This document shows, in pieces, positions 1-10,500 of a DNA stretch of 64,000 nucleotides. A program made the translations under genes and the position numbers. Under the pieces are notes generated by a model, which was not told the origin of the DNA, ran no database searches, and worked only from the letters and a program-made list of their open reading frames with translations. How positions within the stretch are numbered: the stretch's first letter is position 1; the number at the start of each line of letters is the position of its first letter. Source of the stretch: Janthinobacterium sp. 344 (GTDB lineage: Bacteria > Pseudomonadota > Gammaproteobacteria > Burkholderiales > Burkholderiaceae_D); contig NZ_FOKL01000007.1 of assembly GCF_900112025.1 (NCBI RefSeq), positions 62,001-126,000 of the forward strand, written 5' to 3'.

Positions 1-1
1 C

Positions 2-520
2 ATCCGATTCTCCCTTGTTGTCCTTGCCGCCGGCGCACTGTTCCTGCTGCTGGCCAACTATGCCTATTCTTTTACCGGCCGCCAGAAGGCGCCCGCCATG
101 CAAGCGTCCGTCACCTATCTGTACCTGCTGCGCAAGACGCCTTTTTTCACGCGCTTGACGACGGTGCAGCTGCGCGACGTCATCGCGCATGCGCAGGAGT
201 GGGAGGTGCAGCCCGGGACCGCGATCGCCGACAGCGCTTACGACGATGGTGCCATCTGGATCCTGCTCGATGGCGGCTGGCAGGTGGAGGCGGACGGCAA
301 GGTGTATCCCGCGCTGCATGACGAGGCGGGGAAATGGTATGGCGGCCCCGCCACGCAGGGGGCGGCGGTGGCATCGCGGCTGGTGGTCAGCCAGCACAGC
401 TATGTGATGCGGATCAGCGGGGCCGAGTTTGCCCGCCTGCGCCAACAGGGCGCCGACGTCGACACGCATCTGCGCCTGGGCGAGGCGTATTACGGGCGAA
501 TCCTGCGGCCCGCCGGCTGA
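2..520 (+). CDS. Membrane-anchored Crp-barrel-like protein, 5' partial
   Basis: The frame is open from the window edge (codons start at base 2), so the start codon lies upstream; 172 residues are visible. The first visible residues form a hydrophobic helix (VVLAAGALFLLLANYAY), probably a membrane anchor, followed by a soluble domain of about 140 residues. The pattern TPFFTRLTTVQLRDV, then a PGT turn, then GAIWILLDGGWQVE resembles the start of a cyclic-nucleotide-binding (Crp-type) beta barrel. No helix-turn-helix follows, so this is not an ordinary Crp regulator. An internal ATG at 98 would drop the helix and is less likely to be the true start. The ligand is unknown. Confidence 0.55.
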   Translation: MRFSLVVLAAGALFLLLANYAYSFTGRQKAPAMQASVTYLYLLRKTPFFTRLTTVQLRDVIAHAQEWEVQPGTAIADSAYDDGAIWILLDGGWQVEADGKVYPALHDEAGKWYGGPATQGAAVASRLVVSQHSYVMRISGAEFARLRQQGADVDTHLRLGEAYYGRILRPAG

Positions 521-565
521 GCGCGGGAAATTGCGCAAAGGAATGAAATATTTCTCAAAGTTAAC

Positions 566-594
566 TTTACACGTCAAATAATTTGGCCCATGAT
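566..594 (+). promoter_or_regulatory. Candidate sigma-70 promoter of the lipoprotein gene
   Basis: TTTACA (566-571) and CATGAT (589-594) are separated by 17 nt in an AT-rich stretch, about 50 nt before the lipoprotein start codon. Five of six and four of six positions match the sigma-70 consensus. This is a pattern match only. Confidence 0.35.
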
Positions 595-644
595 CGCTGC
601 AGTATTCCCCCTTTGTCCCCGACCCCGACAAGAAGGAGCGCACC

Positions 645-1097
645 ATGCGCCGAGCACCCGTATTATTTTTCGCCCTGAGCACGGCCTTGCTGGCAGCGTG
701 CGGCGTGAGCCTTGAGCAAGCCGCCGTCGCGCCTGTCGCGTCTGTCGAGATGCAGGAGCCGGCCGCGCAGCTGCCTGCCGAAGGCGATGCCCGGCACGCC
801 TATCTGCACCGTGTGGGGGGCCGCGATTATGTCAGCCTGAGCCAGCATGGTCCCGAGGGCGGCTTGCCGATACTCACGGGGACGCAGCGCCATGCGCACG
901 CCATCCGCCTGCTGGCAGCCGATCCGGCCCAGGTGCGGGCCATCCTGCGCAGCCTGAGGCTGCCTGCGAAGCAGCGCAAGCTGTGGGCGGGCGAGGAAAT
1001 CGTCCTCGATGCGGCCAGCTATGACATGTTGCAAGCGGCACGCGGCAGCAACAAGCCGCTGTTTGCCGAGCTCAGGCTGGTAGGGATGGAGAAGTAA
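645..1097 (+). CDS. Small secreted lipoprotein, unknown function
   Basis: A 150-residue protein with a type II signal peptide: MRRAP, a hydrophobic core, then the lipobox LLAAC with Cys19 as the predicted lipidated residue. The mature part is Ala/Glu-rich at first, then a compact domain with the segment HAHAIRLLAADPAQVRAILR. I do not recognise a family. An AAGGAG Shine-Dalgarno sequence sits about 7 nt before the ATG. A promoter-like pair lies upstream, and a GC hairpin (1107-1124) and a dispersed repeat follow. The gene faces panC tail to tail, so it is probably monocistronic. Confidence 0.7.
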   Translation: MRRAPVLFFALSTALLAACGVSLEQAAVAPVASVEMQEPAAQLPAEGDARHAYLHRVGGRDYVSLSQHGPEGGLPILTGTQRHAHAIRLLAADPAQVRAILRSLRLPAKQRKLWAGEEIVLDAASYDMLQAARGSNKPLFAELRLVGMEK

Positions 1098-1106
1098 TAA
1101 AGGAAA

Positions 1107-1124
1107 CGGGGCCGAACGGCCCCG
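1107..1124. terminator. Strong GC hairpin between convergent genes
   Basis: An 8-bp perfect stem CGGGGCCG / CGGCCCCG with a 2-nt spacer lies between the lipoprotein stop and the dispersed repeat. There is no T tract on the plus side, so factor-independent termination is uncertain. On the minus strand it closes the region after panC, as a similar hairpin does near 33023-33056. Confidence 0.4.
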
Positions 1125-1147
1125 CTGTGACGGCGTTTGAAACATCG

Positions 1148-1246
1148 GACAAAACCGTAGCGAGCGGCAGAGCGTTGTGGCCGGGAAGCGCAACCGTGCT
1201 GAAGCACGGTGAGCATCGCAGGCCGCAAGGCGCGACGCGCAGCAGG
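1148..1246 (-). repeat. Dispersed 99-bp 3'-UTR element, copy 1
   Basis: A 99-nt sequence is repeated at 33078-33176 with 11 substitutions and no gaps (89 percent identity). Identity ends sharply on both sides. Its centre is a perfect 8-bp inverted repeat (1193-1210, arms ACCGTGCT / AGCACGGT). One arm pair is C-G here and T-A in copy 2, so pairing is preserved. The element lies 12 nt after the panC stop in the transcript direction. On the minus strand a short open frame crosses it, but the differences between copies are mostly non-synonymous, so a structured RNA or repeat is favoured over a peptide. Confidence 0.75.
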
Positions 1247-1258
1247 GGTTGTTGTATG

Positions 1259-2110
<852 letters not shown>

Positions 2111-2154
2111 CTAAAACCCCGTTGTACGGTGGTCAGTGACAAAGGGAGAGGATA

Positions 2155-3087
2155 TCAGGCGGGCGAATAGGCCAGCCGGACGTAGATGGGTGCAAACGGT
2201 TCGGCCTGCGTGATTTCGATCAGGGTTTCCTTGGCCAGTTCCAGCAGGGCCACGAAGTTGACCACCACCACGGGCACGCCGCCGGCAATGTCGAACAGCT
2301 CGCTGAATTCCACGAAACGCGACGATTGCAGGTGGCGCAGGATGCTCGACATGTGCTCGCGCACGGAGAGTTCCTGGCGGCTGATGCGGTGATGCTGGGT
2401 CAGCTTGGCACGCTTCAGTACGTCGAGCCACGCCTGCTGCAAGTCCACCGGCTCCACGTCGGGCCAGGTGGGCGTCAGGCTTTGCTCGATGAAAATCTGC
2501 GTGCGCACGAAATCGCGCTCGAACTGGGGAATGGCGTTCAGGTCGTAGGCGGCCAGCTTGATCTGCTCGTATTCGAGCAGGCGGCGCACCAGTTCGGCGC
2601 GGGGATCGCCGCCGTCTTCCTCGACGTCGCTCTTGCGCGAAGGCAAAAGCATGCGCGACTTGATCTCGATCAGCATGGCCGCCATCAACAGATACTCGGC
2701 CGCCAGCTCCAGGTTGCGCACGCGGATCTGGTCGACATATTTCAGATATTGCAGGGTGACCTGCGCCATCGGGATATCGAGGATGTTGAAGTTTTGCTTG
2801 CGGATCAGGTACAGCAGCAAGTCGAGCGGGCCTTCGAAGGCTTCGAGGAAGATTTCCAGCGCGTCCGGCGGAATGTACAAGTCCGTCGGCATGCGCAGCA
2901 GGGGTTCGCCATACAGGCGGGCAATGCCCAGCGGATCGGCGGCGGGCGCCGCGTCCGTGACCTTGCTTGCGGATGCGGCAGGGTCGCCGCCGCCGTCGCC
3001 GCCAGCGACGGGGTCGGGCGACTCGATGACTGCGCCGGCACCGGCAGCGTCGGCTGCCGGCGTGACTGCAGACTCTTCAGGCAACAT
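2155..3087 (-). CDS. scpA: Segregation and condensation protein A
   Basis: ScpA is the kleisin subunit of the SMC-ScpAB complex that organises and segregates the chromosome. The conserved N-terminal kleisin motif FEGPLDLLLYLIRKQNFNIL is at about residues 88-107, and helical segments with YLLMAAMLIEIKSRMLLP follow. The protein is 310 residues long. The first 65 residues are an Ala/Gly/Asp-rich low-complexity extension without recognisable homology. There is no obvious later ATG, so the extension may be real or a TTG/GTG start may be used. It sits between the DUF3460 gene (17-bp gap) and panC. Confidence 0.93.
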   Translation of the reverse strand: MLPEESAVTPAADAAGAGAVIESPDPVAGGDGGGDPAASASKVTDAAPAADPLGIARLYGEPLLRMPTDLYIPPDALEIFLEAFEGPLDLLLYLIRKQNFNILDIPMAQVTLQYLKYVDQIRVRNLELAAEYLLMAAMLIEIKSRMLLPSRKSDVEEDGGDPRAELVRRLLEYEQIKLAAYDLNAIPQFERDFVRTQIFIEQSLTPTWPDVEPVDLQQAWLDVLKRAKLTQHHRISRQELSVREHMSSILRHLQSSRFVEFSELFDIAGGVPVVVVNFVALLELAKETLIEITQAEPFAPIYVRLAYSPA

Positions 3088-3104
3088 CGTGCCGCTTCCG
3101 GGTC

Positions 3105-3314
3105 TTAGTTCTTGTTCTGGTAAACGTAGGCCTGTTGCTTGATGGCCGATGCCATCTGGCGTTCCTGCTCATCCATGCTGACGGGCGGCTTGTCCCACAG
3201 CAGGGCGCGGCCCGCTTGCTGGCCCGCTTCCATGCCAGGATTCTTGGCTTTCAGTTCGGCGATGAACAGGGTGTGGTCGGATACGTAGTTGGTGTGTTTT
3301 GCAGGCAGTTTCAT
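3105..3314 (-). CDS. Small DUF3460-type protein
   Basis: This 69-residue soluble, charged protein begins MKLPAKHTNYVSDHTLF and contains LKAKNPGMEAGQQAGRALLW. It matches my memory of the DUF3460 family, which typically sits beside scpA in Burkholderiales. The function of the family is unknown. The frame continues upstream without a stop but without plausible protein character, so the ATG at 3314 is chosen. It lies 17 bp before scpA in the same direction and is probably co-transcribed. Confidence 0.8.
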   Translation of the reverse strand: MKLPAKHTNYVSDHTLFIAELKAKNPGMEAGQQAGRALLWDKPPVSMDEQERQMASAIKQQAYVYQNKN

Positions 3315-3421
3315 AGTGTCTTCTGAGTGTCTTATAAGTAAGGTCAGCCGGCCGTATTCTACCGCGCCCGATGCACTGGCGGGTTGTTGTATGGGCAAGC
3401 TGGAGGCAAAAATGCTAAAAA

Positions 3422-3904
3422 TCAATACCTTAGCAGGCGGCGCATCACCATCGGTGCCGGTTCGGCGGGGTTGGCGTGCGAGTATTCCAGTTCCTCGGCC
3501 AGGTCGAATTCGAAGGCCGCGTAAAAATCGATCAGCTTGCGCTGGTCGCGCCGCACGGCCAGGCGCAGTTCTTCCGCCTGGCACGACAGGCCATGATGAA
3601 TGATGGCTTCGAGCAAATGCTGCGACACATTGCTGCCCCGGTAGGCGGGCAGCACGCCCATGCGCGCAATCTTCCAGATGGCGGGATCGCTGTCGAGCGG
3701 CATCCAGCGCAGCGACCCGGCCGGCACGTCGTCGATCAGCAGGACGAAACCGCCGCCGTGGCGCAGCTGCTCCGCCACCAGCTCGGCCGTTTCGTGGTGC
3801 CCGCTCGATGACGGGGCCACCTTGCCGGCCCACGCGGCGCGGGTCAGCTGGGCAATCAGTTGTGCATCGGCATTCGTTGCTTCGCGCACCACGATATTCA
3901 TCAT
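3422..3904 (-). CDS. GNAT-family N-acetyltransferase
   Basis: A 160-residue single-domain GNAT protein, predicted to transfer an acetyl group from acetyl-CoA to an unknown amine. The central strand and acetyl-CoA loop read WKIARMGVLPAYRGSNVSQHLL (residues about 76-97), where YRGSNV takes the place of the usual Q/RxxGxG/A pattern. The tail RDQRKLIDFYAAFEF fits the family's C-terminal substrate-side helix. The start is ATG at 3904, with a second ATG one codon later. It follows metG by 16 bp and is likely co-transcribed. The substrate cannot be inferred. Confidence 0.85.
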   Translation of the reverse strand: MMNIVVREATNADAQLIAQLTRAAWAGKVAPSSSGHHETAELVAEQLRHGGGFVLLIDDVPAGSLRWMPLDSDPAIWKIARMGVLPAYRGSNVSQHLLEAIIHHGLSCQAEELRLAVRRDQRKLIDFYAAFEFDLAEELEYSHANPAEPAPMVMRRLLRY

Positions 3905-3920
3905 CGGTCCTTGTGACGGC

Positions 3921-6080
3921 TTAGCGGATGCGCATGCCAGGTTCGGCGCCCGGCCACGGGTTCAGGATGTAGATGCCCGGATTGGCCTTCTCGTCGGCGC
4001 TGGAGGCGGCCATGACCATGCCTTCGGAAATGCCGAACTTCATCTTGCGCGGCGCCAAATTGGCCACCAGCACCGTCAGCTTGCCGACCAGTTCTTCCGG
4101 CTGGTAGGCCGAGCGGATGCCGGAAAACACGTTGCGCAGACGGCCTTCGCCCGCATCGAGGGTCAGGCGCAGCAGCTTGTCGGAGCCGTCGACCAGTTCG
4201 CAATTGACGATCTTGGCGATGCGCAAGTCGACCTTGAGGAAATCGTCGATCTTGATTTCGGGCGCCAGTTCCTCGATGGCGGCAGCGGCAGCGGCGGCAG
4301 GCGCTGCGGCGTCGTTGGCGGCGTCGCCGGCCGGCGCGGCGATGGCGGGGGCCGCCTGCGGCGCGTCGAACAGCGCTTCGATCATCTTCGCATCCATGCG
4401 CGTCATCAGGTGGCTGTAGGCGCCGATGGTGCGGCCCAGCATGCTGTTCGAGACGGCGTCGCCGAACACTTGCGTATCGGCCCAGCTAAACTCGGCGTCG
4501 TTGAGGAACGCAGCCACGTTCTTGGCCACGCCGGGCAGCACGGGCGACAGCAAAATGGTCAGCTGGCGGAACAGGATCAGCGCCGTCGTGCACACATCGT
4601 GCAGCTCGGCTGTCTTGTCCGCGTCCTTGGCCAGGATCCACGGCTTGTTTTCATCGACATACTGGTTGGTGATGTCGGCGATTTCCATGATTTCGCGCAG
4701 GGCCTTGCCGAATTCGCGGTGCTCGAAGTGCGCGGCGATGCTGGCCTGGCGCTCGACGATGACGCCGTTCACGTCCACCGTCAGCGCGCGGTTGATCCAG
4801 CTTTGCGCGCCTTCCGACAGCGTGGACGCCAGCTTGCCGTCGAAACGCTTGGTGATGAAGCCGGCGCAGCGGCTGGCGATGTTCACGTATTTGCCGATCA
4901 GGTCGCTGTTCACGCGGGCCACGAAATCGTCGCCGTTGAAATCCAGGTCTTCCACTTTCGAGTTCAGCTTGAAGGCGATGTAGTAGCGCAGCCATTCCGG
5001 GTTCATGCCCAGGTCCAGGTAGCGCAGCGGCGAGATGCCCGTGCCGCGCGACTTCGACATCTTTTCGTTGTTGACCGTCAGGAAGCCGTGCACATTGACT
5101 TTCAGTTTGTCGATCACCGGGTGGCCGGCGAATTTCAGCATGGCGGGCCAGAACAGCAGGTGGAACGAGACGATATCCTTGCCGATGAAGTGGATCTGTT
5201 CCGTCGACGGGTCATTCAGGAAGGCGTCGAAATCGATGCCTTTCTTGTCGCAATAGTTCTTCAGGCTGGCCAGGTAGCCGACCGGCGCGTCCATCCAGAC
5301 ATAGAAGAACTTGCCCGGCGCATCGGGAATCGGGATGCCAAAATAGGGCGCATCGCGCGAGATATCCCAGTCGGCCAGCTTTTCGCCCGCTTCGCCCAGC
5401 CATTCGCTGACCTTGTTGACCATTTCCGGCTGCAAGCGGCCTGGCGTGTTGAGCCAATCCTTGAGGAATTCGAAGCAGCGCGGGTCGGACAGCTTGAAGA
5501 AATACTGTTCCGACGGCTTCATCACGGGCGTCGCGTTGGTGAAGACGGAGAAAGGATTGACCAGGTCGGTCGGCTGGTAGGCGGCGCCGCACACTTCGCA
5601 GTTGTCGCCGTACTGGTTCTTGGCGCCGCATTTCGGGCATTCGCCCTTGATGTTGCGGTCGGCCAGGAACATGCCCTTCACCGGGTCGAAGAAGCGGTCG
5701 ACGGTTTTCGTGACGATCAGGCCCGTATCGCGCAGCTTGCGGTAGATCGATTGCGACAGGTCGACGTTTTCCGGCGAGTCGGTCGAATACCAGTTGTCGA
5801 AGGCGATATGGAAGCCGTCCAGGTACTGGGCGCGGCCGGCGGCGATGTTGGCGACGAATTGCTGCGGCGTGATGCCTTCCTTTTCGGCGGCGATCATGAT
5901 GGGCGTGCCATGCGTATCGTCGGCGCCCACAAAGTGCACTTCACGGGCGGCTGCGCCATCGCGTTGCATTCGCTGGAACCGGACCCAGATATCGGCCTGG
6001 ATGTATTCCATGATGTGGCCAATGTGAAAAGCGGCGTTTGCGTAAGGCAGGGCAGTGGTGACGAACAGCTTGCGAGTCAT
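3921..6080 (-). CDS. metG: Methionine--tRNA ligase
   Basis: Charges tRNA-Met and initiator tRNA with methionine. The protein has 719 residues. The class I catalytic core carries HIGH at residues 19-22, the CP1 zinc knuckle [17 protein letters not shown] near residue 145, the KMSKSRGTG loop, an anticodon-binding domain, then an Ala-rich linker and a C-terminal EMAP/Trbp111-type tRNA-binding domain starting near [14 protein letters not shown]. The start at 6080 gives [16 protein letters not shown], the usual family start. The frame stays open far upstream, but that part is antisense to apbC and is not coding. metG is divergent from apbC, the common arrangement in proteobacteria. Two initiator tRNA genes lie at 40.0 and 40.8 kb. 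Confidence 0.97.
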   Translation of the reverse strand: MTRKLFVTTALPYANAAFHIGHIMEYIQADIWVRFQRMQRDGAAAREVHFVGADDTHGTPIMIAAEKEGITPQQFVANIAAGRAQYLDGFHIAFDNWYSTDSPENVDLSQSIYRKLRDTGLIVTKTVDRFFDPVKGMFLADRNIKGECPKCGAKNQYGDNCEVCGAAYQPTDLVNPFSVFTNATPVMKPSEQYFFKLSDPRCFEFLKDWLNTPGRLQPEMVNKVSEWLGEAGEKLADWDISRDAPYFGIPIPDAPGKFFYVWMDAPVGYLASLKNYCDKKGIDFDAFLNDPSTEQIHFIGKDIVSFHLLFWPAMLKFAGHPVIDKLKVNVHGFLTVNNEKMSKSRGTGISPLRYLDLGMNPEWLRYYIAFKLNSKVEDLDFNGDDFVARVNSDLIGKYVNIASRCAGFITKRFDGKLASTLSEGAQSWINRALTVDVNGVIVERQASIAAHFEHREFGKALREIMEIADITNQYVDENKPWILAKDADKTAELHDVCTTALILFRQLTILLSPVLPGVAKNVAAFLNDAEFSWADTQVFGDAVSNSMLGRTIGAYSHLMTRMDAKMIEALFDAPQAAPAIAAPAGDAANDAAAPAAAAAAAIEELAPEIKIDDFLKVDLRIAKIVNCELVDGSDKLLRLTLDAGEGRLRNVFSGIRSAYQPEELVGKLTVLVANLAPRKMKFGISEGMVMAASSADEKANPGIYILNPWPGAEPGMRIR

Positions 6081-6227
6081 GATTGATGCACTTTTGGGAT
6101 GGATAATAGGGCATTTTAACAGCGGAAACGCAATATGAGCAGATGCAGCGCCGGCAAGTAGTGCTTTTGTCTCCGTCGCGCCATGCAAATTTACGCTAGA
6201 CTGCGCGTATTGCATACGGAGATTGTC
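6081..6227. promoter_or_regulatory. Divergent promoter region metG / apbC
   Basis: A 147-bp stretch between the two start codons must hold both promoters. A weak rightward pair TTTACG / CATACG with a 17-nt spacer lies just before apbC. No operator-like palindrome is evident. Confidence 0.3.
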
Positions 6228-7316
6228 ATGAGTATCACAGTAGAAGACGTCAAGGCCGCATTGGCCCAGGTTATTGATCCCAATACAAATAAAGATTTCG
6301 TTTCCAGTAAAACCGTCAAGAATCTGAAGGTCGATGGCGATGATATTTCGCTCGACATCGAGCTCGGCTATCCGGCGAAAAGCCAGATCGACCTGATCCG
6401 CAAGTCCGTGCTGGCCGCGCTGCGCGTGCTGCCCGGCGTGGGCAATGTCAGCGTCGGCGTGTCGTCGAAGATCATTTCGCACACGGTGCAGCGGGGCTTG
6501 AAGCCGATGAGCAACGTGAAAAACATCATCGCTGTCGCTTCCGGCAAGGGCGGCGTGGGCAAATCGACCACGGCCGTCAACCTGGCGCTGGCCCTGGCGG
6601 CCGAAGGCGCCACCGTCGGCATGCTCGACGCCGATATCTATGGCCCGTCCCAGCCGATGATGCTGGGCATCAGCGGCCAGCCGAAGACGCTCGACGGCAA
6701 GAGCATGGAACCGATGGAAAACCACGGCCTGCAAGTGTCGTCGATCGGCTTCATGATCGATCCGGACGAGCCGATGGTGTGGCGCGGCCCGATGGTCACG
6801 CAAGCCTTGCAGCAGCTGCTGGACCAGACCAACTGGCGCGACCTCGATTATCTGATCGTCGACATGCCGCCAGGCACGGGTGACATCCAGCTGACCCTGT
6901 CGCAAAAAGTGCCCGTCACGGGCGCCGTCATCGTCACGACGCCGCAGGACATCGCGCTGCTGGACGCGCGCAAGGGCCTGAAAATGTTCGAGAAGGTCGG
7001 CATTCCTATCCTGGGCGTGGTGGAAAACATGAGCACGCACATTTGCTCGAACTGCGGCCATGCGGAAGAAATCTTCGGCGCCGGCGGCGGCGCGAAGATG
7101 TGCGCGGACTTCGGCGTGGAATTCCTCGGCGCCTTGCCGCTGACCATGGCCATCCGCCAGCAGACGGACTCGGGCACGCCGACCGTCGTGGCCGAGCCGG
7201 AAGGCCCTGTCGCCGTGATCTACAAGCAGATCGCCCGCACCATCGCCATCAAGGTGGCGGAAAAGGCCAAGGACATGACCAGCAAGTTCCCGTCGATCGT
7301 CATCAAGAACGACTAA
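6228..7316 (+). CDS. apbC: Iron-sulfur cluster carrier ATPase ApbC/Mrp
   Basis: A cytosolic P-loop ATPase that binds and delivers Fe-S clusters to apo-proteins. The 362-residue protein has an N-terminal MIP18/DUF59 domain (about residues 5-80), the deviant Walker [11 protein letters not shown] near residue 106, the [10 protein letters not shown] switch, and the cluster-binding CSNC pair near residue 270. The start at 6228 gives [12 protein letters not shown], which aligns with the domain start; an earlier in-frame ATG at 6183 would add 15 residues of no family character. A strong terminator follows at 7379. Confidence 0.96.
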   Translation: MSITVEDVKAALAQVIDPNTNKDFVSSKTVKNLKVDGDDISLDIELGYPAKSQIDLIRKSVLAALRVLPGVGNVSVGVSSKIISHTVQRGLKPMSNVKNIIAVASGKGGVGKSTTAVNLALALAAEGATVGMLDADIYGPSQPMMLGISGQPKTLDGKSMEPMENHGLQVSSIGFMIDPDEPMVWRGPMVTQALQQLLDQTNWRDLDYLIVDMPPGTGDIQLTLSQKVPVTGAVIVTTPQDIALLDARKGLKMFEKVGIPILGVVENMSTHICSNCGHAEEIFGAGGGAKMCADFGVEFLGALPLTMAIRQQTDSGTPTVVAEPEGPVAVIYKQIARTIAIKVAEKAKDMTSKFPSIVIKND

Positions 7317-7378
7317 GCCTGACGGGCTGCCTGCCAGGTACGGTCCTGGCCGGCAGCGCCAGGGCGGCAGTCAAGTCG

Positions 7379-7406
7379 ATACCCGGCCCATGCCGGGTAT
7401 TTTTTT
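7379..7406 (+). terminator. Intrinsic terminator after apbC
   Basis: A 9-bp perfect stem ATACCCGGC / GCCGGGTAT with a 4-nt loop is followed by seven T residues, 63 bp after the apbC stop. Confidence 0.85.
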
Positions 7407-7581
7407 GCCTGGCGCCGGGCGGCATGCAGCGCGGGCCAGATCGTTGTCATGTGAGCATGTTGCCTGGCTGGCGTGGCATTGCATCATCGGCAAAATTTCC
7501 CTGTAGTCCCCACCATGTTGCATCCTATAATGCAGCTCGCCTGCCGCCGCAGGCCTCCTTTCCGGTCCTCATTGCCCACCC

Positions 7582-10500
7582 ATGAATAATTCCAGCGCCC
7601 GTTCCCCTTCCACCCGCCATGCCTTTTTGCGGGGCGGCGGCAAGCTGGGGCGGATGATCGACGGCTACGACTGGTCGCGCACCGCGCTGGGGCCGGCGGC
7701 CGCCTGGCCGGCGCACATGCGCACGGCCGTGGCCATGCTGCTGCGTTCGCCGATCGCCATGGCCAGCATGTGGGGCGAGACGGGTATCCTCATCTATAAC
7801 GACGCGTATGCCGTGGTGGCGGGCGAACGCCATCCCGCCGCCCTCGGCATGTCGAGCTTGCTGGCCTGGCCCGAGGCGGCCGACTTCAATGCGCAGGTGC
7901 TGCGCACGGTCATGGCGGGCGACTCGCTGCACTATACGGATATCGAAATGACCATCACGCGCGGCGCCGCGCCGGAGCGCGTCTGCTTCAATCTCGATTA
8001 CTCGCCCGTGCCCGACCTCGATGGCGTGCCGGCCGGCGTGCTGGCCATCGTCTACGACACGACGGAAACGGTGCGCGCGCAGCGCTGGCGCCAGGGCGAG
8101 CATGAGCGCATGCGCGCCATGTTCGAGCAGGCGCCCGGCTTTGTCGCCATGCTGACGGGACCCGAGCACGTCTTCACCCTGGCCAACCGCGCCTACATGT
8201 CGCTGGTGAATCAGCGCGACGTGCTGGGACACAGCGTGCGCGACGCCTTGCCCGAGGCGGCGCGGCAGGGCTTTGTCGCCTTGCTTGACGGCCTGTATGC
8301 GACTGGCGAGACGTATACCGGCACGGCCATGCCGTTCAGCGTCGAGACCAGCGACGGCCGCGCGCCCAGCAGGCGCTTCCTCGATTTCGTCTACCAGCCG
8401 ATGAAGGATGACGACGGCGCCGTCTTCGGCATCTTCGTGCAGGGCGCCGACGTGACCGACCGCGTGGCCGCCGAGCAGGCCATGCGCGACAGCGAAAGCA
8501 CCTTCCGCATGACGGCGCAAGCCTTGCCGAACCAGGTATGGGCGGCCTCGCCCGACGGCATCCTCGACTGGTTCAATGAGCGCGTGTATGCGTACAGCGG
8601 CGCGCGCGCGGGCGAGCTCGATGGCAACCGCTGGGGCAGCATCGTGCATCCGGATGACGTGCTCACGGCCGGCCAGGCATGGCAGCAGGCGGTGCTGGCG
8701 GGCGAGGTCTATGAAACGCAGTTCCGCGTGCGCCGCCATGACGGCGTGTATCGCTGGCACCTGGTGCGCGCCACGCCGGTGCGCGGCGCGGACGGCGCCC
8801 TGCAGCGCTGGATCGGCACGAACACGGATATCGAGGACCAGAAAACGGCGAATGAACTGCTGGCGCGCCAGGTCGATGCGCGCACGGAGGAGCGCGACCG
8901 CATGTGGCGCCTGGCCAGCGACATCATGCTGGTGGCCAGCCTCGATGGCCATGTGGTGGCTGTCAATCCCGCCTTCAGCACCTTGCTGGGCTGGCGCGAG
9001 GAGCATGTGATCGGCAGGCGCCTGGCCGATTTCCTGCCCGGCGAGAGTGGCGCGCTGGTGGCCGCCGCGCTCGATGCGTCGGTCGGCAGCCAGGGCGCAT
9101 TCCGTTGCGAGGCCCTGTTCCGGCGCGCCGATGGCGGCGACAGCATGATCGCCTGGACGGGCGCGCATGAAGGCGGCTTCACGCATGCGGTGGGGCGCGA
9201 CATCACGGATGAACGCGAGGCGGCCGAGGTCATGCGGCGCAGCGAACTGGCGCTGCAGCAGGCGCAGAAAATGGACACCATCGGCAAGCTGACGGGCGGC
9301 GTGGCGCACGATTTCAACAACCTGCTGCAAGTCATCTCGGGCAATCTGCAGCTGCTGGCCACCGAGGTGGGCGACAGCGCGCGGGCGCAGCAGCGCATCG
9401 CCAGCGCGCTGGGCGGCGTGACGCGGGGCGCCAAGCTGGCCAGCTACCTGCTGGCGTTCGGCCGGCGCCAGGCGCTGGAACCGAAGGTGGTGCGCATCGG
9501 CGCGCATATCGCCGCCATGGATGACATGCTGCGGCGCAGCCTGGGCGAGGAAATCGATATCGACATGGCCATGCCGGAGGGGCTGTGGAAAGTCCTGGCC
9601 GACGTGGCGCAGGTGGAAAACGCGGTGCTTAACCTGTGCATCAATGCGCGCGATGCCATGGGCGGCAGCGGCAAGCTGACCATCGAGCTGGCCAATGCCG
9701 TGCTGGGACAGGATTATGTGGCACAGCATGCCGACGTGGCGCCCGGCGAATACGTGATGATCGCCGTCAGCGACACGGGCAGCGGCATGAGCGACGACGT
9801 GCTGCGCCAGGCCTTCGACCCGTTTTTCTCGACCAAGCCGGAAGGGCAGGGCACGGGCCTGGGCCTGTCGATGGTGTTCGGTTTCGTCAAGCAGTCGGGC
9901 GGCCACGTGAAGATCTACAGCGAAGTGGGCAACGGCACCAGCGTCAAGCTGTACCTGCCGCGCGCCATGGGCGAGGAAGACGTGGCGCAGCCGCCCGACC
10001 TGCGCGTGGCGGTGGGCGGCACGGAAACCATCCTGGTGGTGGAAGACGATGCCGAGGTGCGCCATACCGTCATCGGCCTGCTGGGCGAACTGGGCTACCG
10101 CGTGCTGCAGGCGCCCGAAGCGGTGGCCGCCCTCGATATCGTCAAGAGCGGCATGCCCATCGACCTGCTGTTTACCGACGTGGTCATGCCCGGTCCCCTG
10201 CGCAGCCCGGAGCTGGCGCGCCAGGCCCGCGAGCACCTGCCCGACCTGGCCGTGCTGTTCACTTCCGGTTATACGGAAAACGCCATCGTGCATGGCGGCC
10301 GCCTCGATGCCGGCGTCGAACTGCTGGGCAAGCCCTACACGCGCACGGCGATGGCGCGCAAGATACGCCATGTGCTGGCCAACCAGCAGCAGCGCAAGCT
10401 GGCGGCGCGCCAGCAGGCGACCCTGGCAACGGCGCCGCCCGCCAGCGCGCCGGCCGGATTGCGCATCCTGCTGGTGGAGGACGACGAGCTGACCCGCGTG

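Noticed and set aside
1019..1228. Short minus-strand frame through the dispersed element (similar in both copies)
   Set aside because: Differences between the copies are mostly non-synonymous while the hairpin pairing is kept. The element is better explained as RNA or DNA structure than as a peptide.
3315..3833. A longer N-terminal extension of the DUF3460 protein
   Set aside because: The upstream part of the frame lies on the same DNA as the GNAT gene in another frame and is Arg/Gly/Ala-rich without family character.
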